Shown here piece after piece: positions 1 through 6,784 of a stretch of 9,036 bases of DNA. The DNA comes from Gammaproteobacteria bacterium (GTDB taxonomy: Bacteria; Pseudomonadota; Gammaproteobacteria; Arenicellales; Arenicellaceae), in assembly GCA_030426005.1 (NCBI GenBank), contig JAUHZM010000111.1, positions 1 through 9,036 on the forward strand, in the 5' to 3' direction. The number at the start of each line of letters is the position of its first letter. Positions within the stretch are counted from its first letter, which is position 1. The notes beneath the pieces are model-generated. The model was not told the origin of the DNA, ran no database searches, and saw only the letters and a program-made list of their open reading frames with translations. Position numbers and translations under genes: made by a program.

Positions 1-1149
1 CTCATCTTGCCGGCAATTTGGATTATCTTTGAATGGTTGAAGAGCTGGGTGCTCACAGGTTTTCCCTGGTTGGATATCGGCTACGCGGTGGTCGATACCT
101 GGTTCGCCGCCTGGGCGCCAATCGGCGGTATTTATCTCGTTAGTTTCGTTGTAGCCGCCATAGCTGCCCTACTGGCGGCTGGCTTACTGTATCGTTGGTG
201 GCCTTCGGCGGCGTTTGTCGCCGGGCTTGTGTTAGTGTCTTGGTTGATCGATATCGTCGACTGGAGCGAGTCGAATGAGCATGCGTTGAAGATTGGCGTG
301 ATCCAAGCTAACGTTTCAATCGATCAGAAATGGGAGCCCGGTTACCGGCGCGCCGTGATCGATAACTACCGATCTATACTGCGTGACTTAAGAGATCAAC
401 AAAAGGTCGATTTGGTGGTCTTACCTGAAACAGCAATTCCCATGCACTTGCAGTACCTCGATTTAGGTTTTTGGGATTCGATGGTACCTGACGGCACGGC
501 GGTGTTAGCAGGCGTAATCGATACACCAAGTTTGCTTAACGAGCCTTCAGGGTTTGAAGAGAGCTACAATGCCGCAGTTTTCAGTTGCGGACAAGCGTCG
601 CCCTTGCAAGTCTATCGCAAGCGACATCTTGTGCCCTTTGGTGAGTATTTGCCGCTACGATTTTTGTTTCAATGGGTGCTTGATTATCTTGATCTGCCTA
701 TGTCGGATTTTTCAGCTTGGCAAGGCGAGCAGGCCCTGACTTGTGGAGAGAAGATCAAGGTGGGCTTGTCGATCTGTTACGAGGACGCCTTTGCAAATGA
801 ATATCGTCAATCGCTAGGAAGTGCGACACTGCTGGTGAATATCAGTGAAGATGCCTGGTTTGGTGACTCGTTTGCCCCACATCAGCGTCTGCAAATGGCA
901 CAAATGCGAGCACGCGAATTAGCGAGACCTATGGTTCGAAGTGCGAATTCAGGTCCGTCGGCATTTATCGATCATCGCGGTCAGATTCAGTCGATCAGCG
1001 GTCAGTTTGCGCCAGCAACACTCGTACAATACGTGCAGCCGCAAACTGGCGCTACCTGGTTTTTAAGATTTGGAAACTGGTTTGTCTATGTGATGCTGGC
1101 GTTGGTAAGCGGCGTCATATTGCGCCAATGGAGCAAAAGGGGCCATTAG
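1..1149 (+). CDS. lnt: Apolipoprotein N-acyltransferase, 5'-truncated by the window edge
   Basis: Lnt is an inner-membrane enzyme that moves an acyl chain from a phospholipid to the N-terminal cysteine of apolipoproteins, the last step of lipoprotein maturation. The reading frame is open from base 1 (Leu-Ile-Leu-Pro), and the upstream part lies outside the window. The visible part opens with the conserved EWLKSWVLTGFPWL membrane segment, followed by further hydrophobic helices to about codon 85. A nitrilase-fold domain (KIGVIQANVS) follows, then a last membrane helix near WFVYVMLALVSGVIL. The three catalytic positions are visible: Glu in LPETAIP (bases 427-429), Lys in YRKRHLVPFGEYLP (619-621) and Cys in LSICYED (775-777). 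The spacing between them, 64 and 52 residues, is close to that of the E. coli triad Glu267/Lys335/Cys387. About 382 codons are present of roughly 510 in the family. It converges on the gspC-like gene. The TTG at base 7 is not a credible start, because homology continues upstream of it. Confidence 0.96.
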   Translation, partial: LILPAIWIIFEWLKSWVLTGFPWLDIGYAVVDTWFAAWAPIGGIYLVSFVVAAIAALLAAGLLYRWWPSAAFVAGLVLVSWLIDIVDWSESNEHALKIGVIQANVSIDQKWEPGYRRAVIDNYRSILRDLRDQQKVDLVVLPETAIPMHLQYLDLGFWDSMVPDGTAVLAGVIDTPSLLNEPSGFEESYNAAVFSCGQASPLQVYRKRHLVPFGEYLPLRFLFQWVLDYLDLPMSDFSAWQGEQALTCGEKIKVGLSICYEDAFANEYRQSLGSATLLVNISEDAWFGDSFAPHQRLQMAQMRARELARPMVRSANSGPSAFIDHRGQIQSISGQFAPATLVQYVQPQTGATWFLRFGNWFVYVMLALVSGVILRQWSKRGH

Positions 1150-1150
1150 T

Positions 1151-1849
1151 CTAAATTTCGCCCATCTTGCGTAACGCTTTATCAAGCCCGCTGAAATTTG
1201 GGCGTCGAACTTTCCTTGGTGCGCCGTTGGCAGACTGTGGTTTGCGTCGAGCTTGATTGGCACCGTCATTGTTACCCGTGCTTGCCTGGAATTGTGCTGG
1301 GACATTGCCACGATCAACAAACGAGGCTTGCTGGGCTAAGAATGGTTCTAATTCTTCGGCTTTCTTGACAACCAATGGCAGACTTTCAGTAGCTCCATTT
1401 CGGTCGAGCAATACTTCAGCGCTTCGAATTTCTTTGATCGAGGCACCGGCGCCTTTGATTCTCTCACCAACTGCGTAGAGTTCCGCTTTTTTTTTGCCGG
1501 AGGTGATAATGGCTCGCGCCATACCACCTTCGCTAGCCCAGAGTATGCCTTGCAGCTTGAGGTTCAAGGTCGTTTTAACGATGGGCTTTTCTTTTACTTT
1601 CACGACTTCGGAGCCGAAGAGGTTGGCGCGAACGATTGTTTGTGCCTGATACGTTGCTCGTGCTGCTTGTTGAATGGGTGCAATCTTCTGCGGTGCATAG
1701 TTTTGAGCGCGGACCTGGTGTTGTTGATAGGCATCCCATCCAATAGTGGCAGCAACAGCTGTTATACATAGGCCACCGAACACCCAGGCGATCAACGTGC
1801 CGTGGCGTTGCCAGATTCGACTGGATGAAATGGAGTTCAGTGCGTTCAT
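1151..1849 (-). CDS. gspC: GspC-like type II secretion inner-membrane protein (HR domain, no PDZ)
   Basis: GspC-family proteins link the inner-membrane platform of the type II secretion system to the outer-membrane secretin GspD through a periplasmic homology region (HR). This 232-residue protein has a short cytoplasmic N-terminus, one membrane segment at about residues 18-36, and a linker ending in the typical ANLFG (76-80). The HR-type beta domain spans about 95-162: LNLKLQGILWA, then ARAIITSG, LYAVGERI, IKEIRSAEVLLDRNG and ESLPLV. After it comes a low-complexity tail rich in Gln, Asn, Ala, Arg and Lys (about 183-232). No PDZ or coiled-coil domain follows, so it is one of the short GspC forms. 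Its ATG is at 1847-1849, and I see no strong ribosome-binding site. No other gsp gene is in the window: lnt converges on it and the B2-like gene diverges from it, so it is a single-gene unit here. PilP of type IV pili has a related fold and is the main alternative, but the N-terminal anchor and the FG motif favour GspC. Confidence 0.82.
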   Translation of the reverse strand: MNALNSISSSRIWQRHGTLIAWVFGGLCITAVAATIGWDAYQQHQVRAQNYAPQKIAPIQQAARATYQAQTIVRANLFGSEVVKVKEKPIVKTTLNLKLQGILWASEGGMARAIITSGKKKAELYAVGERIKGAGASIKEIRSAEVLLDRNGATESLPLVVKKAEELEPFLAQQASFVDRGNVPAQFQASTGNNDGANQARRKPQSANGAPRKVRRPNFSGLDKALRKMGEI

Positions 1850-1895
1850 AGTCTATAGTTTACCTGATTCTCAAACATAGCCAACTTTATTCACC
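1850..1895. promoter_or_regulatory. 46-bp divergent gap between the gspC-like and B2-like genes
   Basis: Any promoters for the two divergent genes must lie in this short gap or just inside the coding ends. On the plus strand TATAGT (1854-1859) resembles a -10 box and would put transcription about 30 bases ahead of the B2-like gene, but the matching -35 position is poor. On the minus strand TTGGCT, 16 bases, TAAACT is a 4/6 plus 4/6 match facing gspC, but it would leave almost no leader. Neither gene has a clear Shine-Dalgarno sequence here. The assignment is weak and rests on position more than on motif quality. Confidence 0.25.
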
Positions 1896-2378
1896 GTGGC
1901 GGTGCGTTGGTATCGGATCTTCTCGGCCGCTTATGAACGTGTTCCTGTATTTGTGAAAATTACTAAATTTCAATCACTTAGCTCGCAACAGAAGCGCTGG
2001 CTCTGGTCTGCGTATTGGCGATTATGGGGCGTTTGGTGGCGAATTAAATTACGGCAAGGTGCGTGGTTAAACAGCAAATTGGATCTCAGTGACACTGTTT
2101 CTAGACCTGTGTCGCCAGACGCAGTGCAAATAGCGATGAAAATGCATGAGTCGGTACGGTTGGCCGCGCGCTTGCATTGGCTGAATCTGGCGTGTTTGCC
2201 AAAATCGATCGTGCTGTCGGATATGTTGCTGGAACTGGGGATTCCGGCGAGTGTCAAACTTGGCGTGAACAAGCGCGATCATCAATTTGCCAGTCATGCA
2301 TGGGTGCAGGTCAATGATACTCTGATTGGGGAGCCTCAGCACATGAAAGACCAGTTTACGGAGATTCGAAATCGCTAA
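1896..2378 (+). CDS. Standalone McjB / lasso-peptide B2-like transglutaminase-fold protein
   Basis: The C-terminal half matches the McjB C-terminal (Transglut_core3) family, cysteine-protease-like domains best known for cutting leader peptides in lasso-peptide maturation. Visible are Cys100 in ACLPKSIVLSDMLLELGIP, the strand VKLGVNK, and His134 in FASHAWVQVN, followed by LIGEP. Cys and His sit where McjB has its catalytic pair (Cys150, His182). The McjB Asp194 position, 12 residues after the His, is Glu146 here, and Asp141 is nearby. Residues 28-60 form an aromatic, basic helix (QKRWLWSAYWRLWGVWWRIKL), as in other short B2-like proteins. The start is uncertain. GTG at 1896 is the most upstream in-frame option after a stop at 1878-1880, and GTG at 1902 or 1953 are alternatives; none has a good ribosome-binding site. 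No precursor peptide, PqqD-like B1, cyclase or transporter lies beside it, so a role in lasso-peptide synthesis is not supported by context. The true substrate is unknown. Confidence 0.72.
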   Translation: MAVRWYRIFSAAYERVPVFVKITKFQSLSSQQKRWLWSAYWRLWGVWWRIKLRQGAWLNSKLDLSDTVSRPVSPDAVQIAMKMHESVRLAARLHWLNLACLPKSIVLSDMLLELGIPASVKLGVNKRDHQFASHAWVQVNDTLIGEPQHMKDQFTEIRNR

Positions 2379-2424
2379 GTTGATTGATTTGCCGGTGGTC
2401 GGGTCGATTGAGAGTACGTAAGCC

Positions 2425-3765
2425 TTATAGCAGTAGCAGGGTTGCGAGGCCGAGTACTGAGAAATAGCCCACGACATCCGTCACGGTAGTCAGCGCTACT
2501 CCACCTGCAAGTGCTGGATCGATATTCATTTTTTCCAGAAAAATCGGGATGCAAACGCCAGCGATAGCACCCATAAACAAGTTGGCAATCATCGCAGCAG
2601 CGATTACTAACCCCAATTGGATGTCCTGGTACCATAATGCCGCGATCAATGCGATTACAACTGCCCAAATGATGCCATTCAGGATGCCTACCAGCGCTTC
2701 CTTTTTTAGTACATTAAACACATTGCCTCTGGAAATCGTGCCGAGGCTCATGCCCCGGATCACCACCGTGAGGGTCTGTGTGCCTGCATTGCCGCCCATG
2801 CTGGCCACGATGGGCATCAATACGGCGAGTGCTACTAGTTTCTGGATCGAGCCTTCAAATTGACCAATCACCCAGGAACCAAGCAGGGCAGTGACTAGGT
2901 TCACAGCCAACCAGATAGTCCGACTACGAGAGGTGCGTGCGACAGGCGCGAAAATATCTTCTTCTTCGCGTAAACCAGCAGCGGCCATAATGTCGTGTTC
3001 CGCTTGGTCTCGGATTACATCCACCACGTCGTCGATGGTGATGCGACCGAGTAATCGGCCAGCATCGTCAACCACCGGTGCTGATACCAGGTTGTAGTCC
3101 GCGAACGCTTTGGCAACATCTAGCTCGCTATCCAAACATTGAAAACTGACTGGCGTTTCGACGGCATACTTGATCGCCTGGTCGCCACCAGGTGCAGTGA
3201 GCAGCACATTGACCGGCAGTATGCCAGTTAGCCGTTTATTGCGGTCGACCAAAAAGATCGTGTCGGTATTGTCTGGGAGTGAGGTTTTTAATCGTAAGTA
3301 GTGCAGTACCACATCCAGCGAGACGTTATCGCGCACGGATATGGCGTCAAAATTCATTAGACCGCCAGCGCTGTCCTCAGGATACGATAGAACCTCGCCA
3401 AGGTTGTTGCGCGTCTCCACGTCGACTGCGAAGAGAACATCCGCCAATAAGGCCTCGGGCATGTCTGGAATCAGGTCGGCGATATCGTCGATATCGAGTA
3501 CCTTGATGGCGTCGATCAATTCGCCCTTGTCTAGCTCATGCGCGAGGTTCTTAAAGACCCCTTCACTGAGCTCAGCAAGCACTTCGCCTTTGATGTCCTC
3601 TGGAATGTGCGTCCACGCGTGCGGTCGTTTGACTGGCGTCAAGCGCTCAAGTGCATCCGCGATATCCGCTGGATGCGCATCGGCGAACATGGCGACAATC
3701 GCCTCCACATTATCGGCGGCTAACAGCTCGTCAACATTACTGATCGGTGGATTCGGTGATTGCAC
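2425..3765 (-). CDS. mgtE: MgtE-family magnesium transporter/channel
   Basis: MgtE is a homodimeric inner-membrane Mg2+ channel gated by magnesium bound to its cytoplasmic domains. The 446-residue product has the full architecture. A helical MgtE_N domain covers about residues 8-130 and includes AHPADIADALE and EVLSYPEDSAGGLM. Two CBS domains follow at about 138-190 and 205-258 (SAPVVDDAGRLLGRITIDDVVDVI). The membrane domain runs from about 284 to the end and has the conserved GGNAGTQT (324-331) and the pore segment TTVTDVVGYF, in which Asp430 corresponds to the Mg2+-binding Asp432 of the Thermus protein. The common PALASG motif before the last helix reads PALAGG. The start is GTG at 3763-3765, with GAGAAG seven bases upstream as ribosome-binding site. 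It is the last gene of the minus-strand series, 128 bases after ptsI, and probably has its own promoter. I see no M-box-like leader, as the gap is too short. Confidence 0.96.
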   Translation of the reverse strand: MQSPNPPISNVDELLAADNVEAIVAMFADAHPADIADALERLTPVKRPHAWTHIPEDIKGEVLAELSEGVFKNLAHELDKGELIDAIKVLDIDDIADLIPDMPEALLADVLFAVDVETRNNLGEVLSYPEDSAGGLMNFDAISVRDNVSLDVVLHYLRLKTSLPDNTDTIFLVDRNKRLTGILPVNVLLTAPGGDQAIKYAVETPVSFQCLDSELDVAKAFADYNLVSAPVVDDAGRLLGRITIDDVVDVIRDQAEHDIMAAAGLREEEDIFAPVARTSRSRTIWLAVNLVTALLGSWVIGQFEGSIQKLVALAVLMPIVASMGGNAGTQTLTVVIRGMSLGTISRGNVFNVLKKEALVGILNGIIWAVVIALIAALWYQDIQLGLVIAAAMIANLFMGAIAGVCIPIFLEKMNIDPALAGGVALTTVTDVVGYFSVLGLATLLLL

Positions 3766-3825
3766 GCTTAAACTTCTCGCAGTCCAGGTGACGGCGATGA
3801 TTCTCCATTGGTTGGGACTACTTGC

Positions 3826-3831
3826 ATTATA
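3826..3831 (-). promoter_or_regulatory. Candidate -10 box of an mgtE promoter
   Basis: On the minus strand this is a perfect TATAAT hexamer, lying in the gap between ptsI and mgtE. Transcription would start near 3819 and give mgtE a leader of roughly 55 bases. The -35 position, 17 bases upstream, reads ATGCGC, which is a poor match to TTGACA and lies within the dyad at 3849-3870. A promoter that needs an activator, or one that is repressed, would fit this arrangement. The call rests on the exact hexamer and its placement; no experimental support is available. Confidence 0.5.
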
Positions 3832-3848
3832 CCGAGGTGCGTGTGCCC

Positions 3849-3870
3849 GCGCATTACACTTCTAATGCAC
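3849..3870. repeat. Dyad GCATTA-N10-TAATGC-type inverted repeat upstream of mgtE
   Basis: The two arms are GCGCATTA (3849-3856) and TAATGCAC (3863-3870), separated by six bases. They match over GCATTA/TAATGC exactly, and as RNA a G-U pair allows an eight-base stem. The dyad sits over the -35 position of the TATAAT box at 3826-3831 and 24 bases past the ptsI stop codon. No T-run follows on the minus strand, so it is a poor intrinsic terminator. The placement suits an operator for a dimeric regulator of mgtE, though a 3' hairpin protecting the ptsI transcript is also possible. Confidence 0.45.
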
Positions 3871-3893
3871 GCAAACCGACGATGAGCCGGAGT

Positions 3894-5627
3894 CTAGAGC
3901 GTGTTGAGCTTGCTCAGGTATTCTCGTGCTTCGGTGGTGCTGTCAGCATTGATAACTTTACCGACCAGATAACGTAGCTTGCTGGTGTCGACCGACATAA
4001 TCTGCTGCTTTACGTTAAGCAGGTAGGTCGCATCCATGCTAAAGCGACGAAGCCCAAGTCCCAGCAGCAAGCGAGTGTAACGGTCGTTGCCCGCCATTTC
4101 GCCACACAAAGACACTGGGATATTGGCTTTCTCCCCGGCCCGAATCACGGTTTTGATTAGTTGTAAGACGGCCGGATGGGTTGGATCGTAAAGATAGTTG
4201 ACGGCGTCATCCACGCGATCGATTGCCAGCGTATATTGAATTAGGTCATTCGTGCCAATGGAGAGAAAATCCAGTTTCTGTGCGAACACATCCGCCATAA
4301 TCGCAGCGGCCGGGACTTCGATCATTCCGCCAATCTTGATGCGGCGATCAAAAGCAATATTTTCTGCCTTTAGTTCGGCCTTAGTCTGTTTGATTATTGT
4401 CAGGACTTGATTGACCTCATCAAAGTTGCTGACCATAGGAATAAGGATGGATATCTTGCCGTAAGCGGATGCGCGTAAAATCGCGCGCAGTTGTGGTTTG
4501 AAAAGGTCAATATGATTGAGGCACAGGCGTATGGCGCGTAGTCCCAGTGGGGATTCGCTGGAACTCTTGTTGGGATAACCAAACCCAAGTTGTTTATCAC
4601 CGCCGATGTCTAAGGTGCGTATGACAACCGGGCGATCAACACTGGTAACGATCTTTTTATAGTCGTAAAACTGTTCATTTTCGGCCGGTGCAGCATCGCG
4701 GTTCATGAATAGGTATTCGGTGCGATACAGTCCGATTCCCTCGGCGTTGACACGTTTTACTTCGCGCAGTTCTTTGGCGGTTTCGATGTTTGCCATCAGC
4801 TGTACGCGCTCGCCATCTAAGGTCTTAGTGCGCCGCCGGATCAGCGTGCTGAGTTGTTTTTCACGCTCGCGTAGGCGCCGTGCCTTGCCGCGATACTCTT
4901 TAAGTACTTGATCGGTTGGGTTGATTAATACGATGCCGCGCAAACCATCCACGATCAGCATGTCATCTTCTAGGATGTATTTGCTGCTGCCATGCAGGCC
5001 GACCACTGCCGGCAGCTTCAAACTGCGAGCAACAATGGCTGTATGTGAAATCTGGCTGCCAAGATCGGTAACGAAGGCGACGATTTTACGGCCGCGAATA
5101 AACATTGTTTCGGCAGGCGTTAGGTCTTTGCCAACGATGATCTTGCCGCTCAGGTCTTCGGTGTTAAATTCGTCAAGTGTGTGCGACACAATCCCCATCA
5201 GGTGGCGAAGTAGTCGGTCAGTGATGTGCTTTACATCCACTTTCTTTTCGCGCAAATAGGTGTCTTCCATTTGCTCGAAAACTTTGATCAGATTGTTTGA
5301 CTGTGTTTGTAGTGCGTGTTCGGCGTTGACCAGCTCGTTACGAATGATTTGAATGGATTCATTGATCAGGAGCGGATCACGCAACATAAGCATGTGCGCA
5401 TTGATAAAGGCAGCACTTTCTTTGGGTGCATTGCTGTCCAGGCTGTCTAACAGGGTTTGATATTCATGCTCCGCGTCGGCGACGGCCTGTTGAAAGCGCT
5501 CGACTTCGGGTTCGACATTGTCTTGTTTGATGCGCAGGAACGGGGGCTCGATATCGGTCGACTTCAGCACATAGGCTTTGCCGATTGCGATACCGCGTCC
5601 AATCCCTGAGCCGATCAAACTGAGCAT
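3894..5627 (-). CDS. ptsI: PTS enzyme I (PEP-protein phosphotransferase), no GAF domain
   Basis: Enzyme I takes phosphate from phosphoenolpyruvate onto a histidine and passes it to HPr or NPr in the cytoplasm. The 577-residue length is that of classical EI (E. coli 575). In order: the N-terminal HPr-binding domain (about 5-125); the swivelling phosphohistidine domain with His195 in SQISHTAIVARSLKLPAVVG; and the PEP-binding barrel (about 255-545). The barrel shows GIGLYRTEYLFMNR (Arg302), IRTLDIGGDK (Arg337), LGLRAIR (Arg364), MIEVPAA (Glu437), FLSIGTNDLIQYTLAIDR (460-471) and Cys508 in LCGEMAG. After CGEMAG the usual Asp is Asn514, and the loop before LGLRAIR reads SESP where E. coli has ENPF. 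The N-terminal GAF domain of EI-Ntr (PtsP) is absent. The ATG lies 3 bases past the NPr stop, with GAGGAAG inside the end of that gene as ribosome-binding site, which suggests translational coupling. Its likely partner is the adjacent NPr. Confidence 0.96.
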   Translation of the reverse strand: MLSLIGSGIGRGIAIGKAYVLKSTDIEPPFLRIKQDNVEPEVERFQQAVADAEHEYQTLLDSLDSNAPKESAAFINAHMLMLRDPLLINESIQIIRNELVNAEHALQTQSNNLIKVFEQMEDTYLREKKVDVKHITDRLLRHLMGIVSHTLDEFNTEDLSGKIIVGKDLTPAETMFIRGRKIVAFVTDLGSQISHTAIVARSLKLPAVVGLHGSSKYILEDDMLIVDGLRGIVLINPTDQVLKEYRGKARRLREREKQLSTLIRRRTKTLDGERVQLMANIETAKELREVKRVNAEGIGLYRTEYLFMNRDAAPAENEQFYDYKKIVTSVDRPVVIRTLDIGGDKQLGFGYPNKSSSESPLGLRAIRLCLNHIDLFKPQLRAILRASAYGKISILIPMVSNFDEVNQVLTIIKQTKAELKAENIAFDRRIKIGGMIEVPAAAIMADVFAQKLDFLSIGTNDLIQYTLAIDRVDDAVNYLYDPTHPAVLQLIKTVIRAGEKANIPVSLCGEMAGNDRYTRLLLGLGLRRFSMDATYLLNVKQQIMSVDTSKLRYLVGKVINADSTTEAREYLSKLNTL

Positions 5628-5630
5628 GCG

Positions 5631-5900
5631 TTACTCTTCCTCGTCGAAATAGTTGTTGATTAGCCCGGTGACAGCGTCCATTGCTGCTTGTTCATCATCT
5701 CCGTCTGTTCGGATAGTGATTTGACTGCCTTTTGATGCAGCCAGCATCATTACCGCCATAATGCTCTTAGCGTCGGCGGTTTGTCCGGCAAATTGGATTT
5801 CTACACGACTGCCAAAACGACTCGCCGTGCTAACGAGCTTCGCTGCGGCACGTGCATGCAGCCCAAGTTTATTGATTATTTCGATTGGTTGTTCAAGCAT
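5631..5900 (-). CDS. ptsO: HPr-family phosphocarrier of the NPr (PtsO) type
   Basis: This small cytoplasmic phosphocarrier accepts phosphate from enzyme I on His15 and passes it to EIIA-Ntr. The 89-residue protein has the complete HPr fold. The active site is NKLGLHARAAAKLV (His15, Arg17), with Ala where sugar-PTS HPr usually has Pro after the Arg. The second signature is AKSIMAVMMLAASKG with Ser46, at the regulatory-serine position of Gram-positive HPr. The C-terminus is acidic (FDEEE). The HARAAAK form and the place between rapZ and an enzyme I gene point to NPr, called ptsO or npr in other gammaproteobacteria, although ptsH would be the generic label. The gene overlaps the end of rapZ by 8 bases and is followed 3 bases later by ptsI, so the three are probably co-transcribed and translationally coupled. 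No HPr kinase gene is in the window. Confidence 0.94.
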   Translation of the reverse strand: MLEQPIEIINKLGLHARAAAKLVSTASRFGSRVEIQFAGQTADAKSIMAVMMLAASKGSQITIRTDGDDEQAAMDAVTGLINNYFDEEE

Positions 5901-6771
5901 GCGCGGTATGTCTTAACTCCCGGTGTCGAGCCAGGGTGTGGAGGTTTTTGTTTTGGCTAAAATGCTGCCAGAGTTGGTTCACTAAATACACCGAGCGATG
6001 TTGACCGCCGGTGCAGCCGATACCGACCGTAATGTAATTGCGGTTATCGGCGATAAAATGCGGTAGCCAGTAGTCAACGAAGTCACGTATTTGCTGCAGC
6101 ATGGCGCCGGTGAGTTTTTGTGCCGCCAGAAAGTCCGCCACAGGTTGATCCAGTCCGGTTAATGGCCGCAGTTCTGGCTGCCAATGCGGATTAGGTAGGC
6201 AACGGACATCAAACATAAAGTCGACATCTGTGGGGTTGCCGTATTTGAAGCCAAAGGATTCGAAAAGCAAGGTCACAGCGCGGCCATCGTCTTGCACGCT
6301 CTCATCGCGGATGATGGTGCGTAGTTCGTGCGGTGTGGTCGTGGAGGTATTGATTCGGCGGTCTGCGATGCTATAGAGATAATCCAGCAGGTCGCGTTCT
6401 TTGTGGATGGCTTCCAGCAATGAGGTGTTTTCATCCGACAACGGGTGCTTGCGTCGGGTCTCGCTGTAGCGCTTTAACAGCGTGTTGTCATCGGCATCGA
6501 GAAAAATAACGCGGGTTTCAACGTTGAATGACGCGAGCGTATCGAAACTGTTTTTCAGGTCACCGATAAAGTCCTGGTTACGTGAATCAATGCTGACCGC
6601 GCAATTGTGATGGGTAGTGTTGTTACCTAATACACGCGCTGCCATTTCCGGCACTAGGGAAGCCGGTAAATTGTCGATACAATAAAAGCCGAGGTCCTCC
6701 AGCACCTGCAGTGCAATGGATTTGCCGGACCCGGAGGTGCCGCTGATGATGAAGAATTTCGGTGCGTTCAT
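5893..6771 (-). CDS. rapZ: RapZ-family RNase adapter / nucleotide-binding protein
   Basis: In E. coli RapZ binds the small RNAs GlmY and GlmZ and guides RNase E to GlmZ, tuning glucosamine-6-phosphate synthesis. It is usually encoded with ptsN and npr, as here. The 292-residue product has the Walker A loop GTSGSGKS (11-18), GFYCIDNLP, a region with VIFLDADD (88-95), the motif FGFKYGNPTDVDFMFDVRCL (173-192) ending in PNPHW, and the C-terminal GIGCTGGQHRSVYLV (250-264). I chose the ATG at 6769-6771 because MNAPKFFIISG aligns with the family N-terminus. A TTG at 6801 would add ten unrelated residues and overlap ptsN. The gene starts 13 bases after ptsN and overlaps the NPr gene by 8 bases. The C-terminal end (ARHRELRHTAHA) lacks the Lys-Arg-Lys cluster that E. 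coli RapZ uses for RNA binding, so RNA adapter activity is not assured. Confidence 0.95.
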   Translation of the reverse strand: MNAPKFFIISGTSGSGKSIALQVLEDLGFYCIDNLPASLVPEMAARVLGNNTTHHNCAVSIDSRNQDFIGDLKNSFDTLASFNVETRVIFLDADDNTLLKRYSETRRKHPLSDENTSLLEAIHKERDLLDYLYSIADRRINTSTTTPHELRTIIRDESVQDDGRAVTLLFESFGFKYGNPTDVDFMFDVRCLPNPHWQPELRPLTGLDQPVADFLAAQKLTGAMLQQIRDFVDYWLPHFIADNRNYITVGIGCTGGQHRSVYLVNQLWQHFSQNKNLHTLARHRELRHTAHA

Positions 6772-6784
6772 CGATGTCTCGGTC

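Noticed and set aside
1139..1163. Possible hairpin between the lnt and gspC stop codons
   Set aside because: Only a four-base GGGC/GCCC stem with a long loop is visible, too weak to call a terminator.
2379..2424. Precursor peptide or terminator between the B2-like gene and mgtE
   Set aside because: The 46-base gap has no open frame of useful length and no convincing stem with a T-run.
3341..3865. 174-codon plus-strand open frame opposite mgtE
   Set aside because: It is the antisense of a well-conserved gene; its Ser/Arg/Ala-rich composition is typical of a shadow frame.
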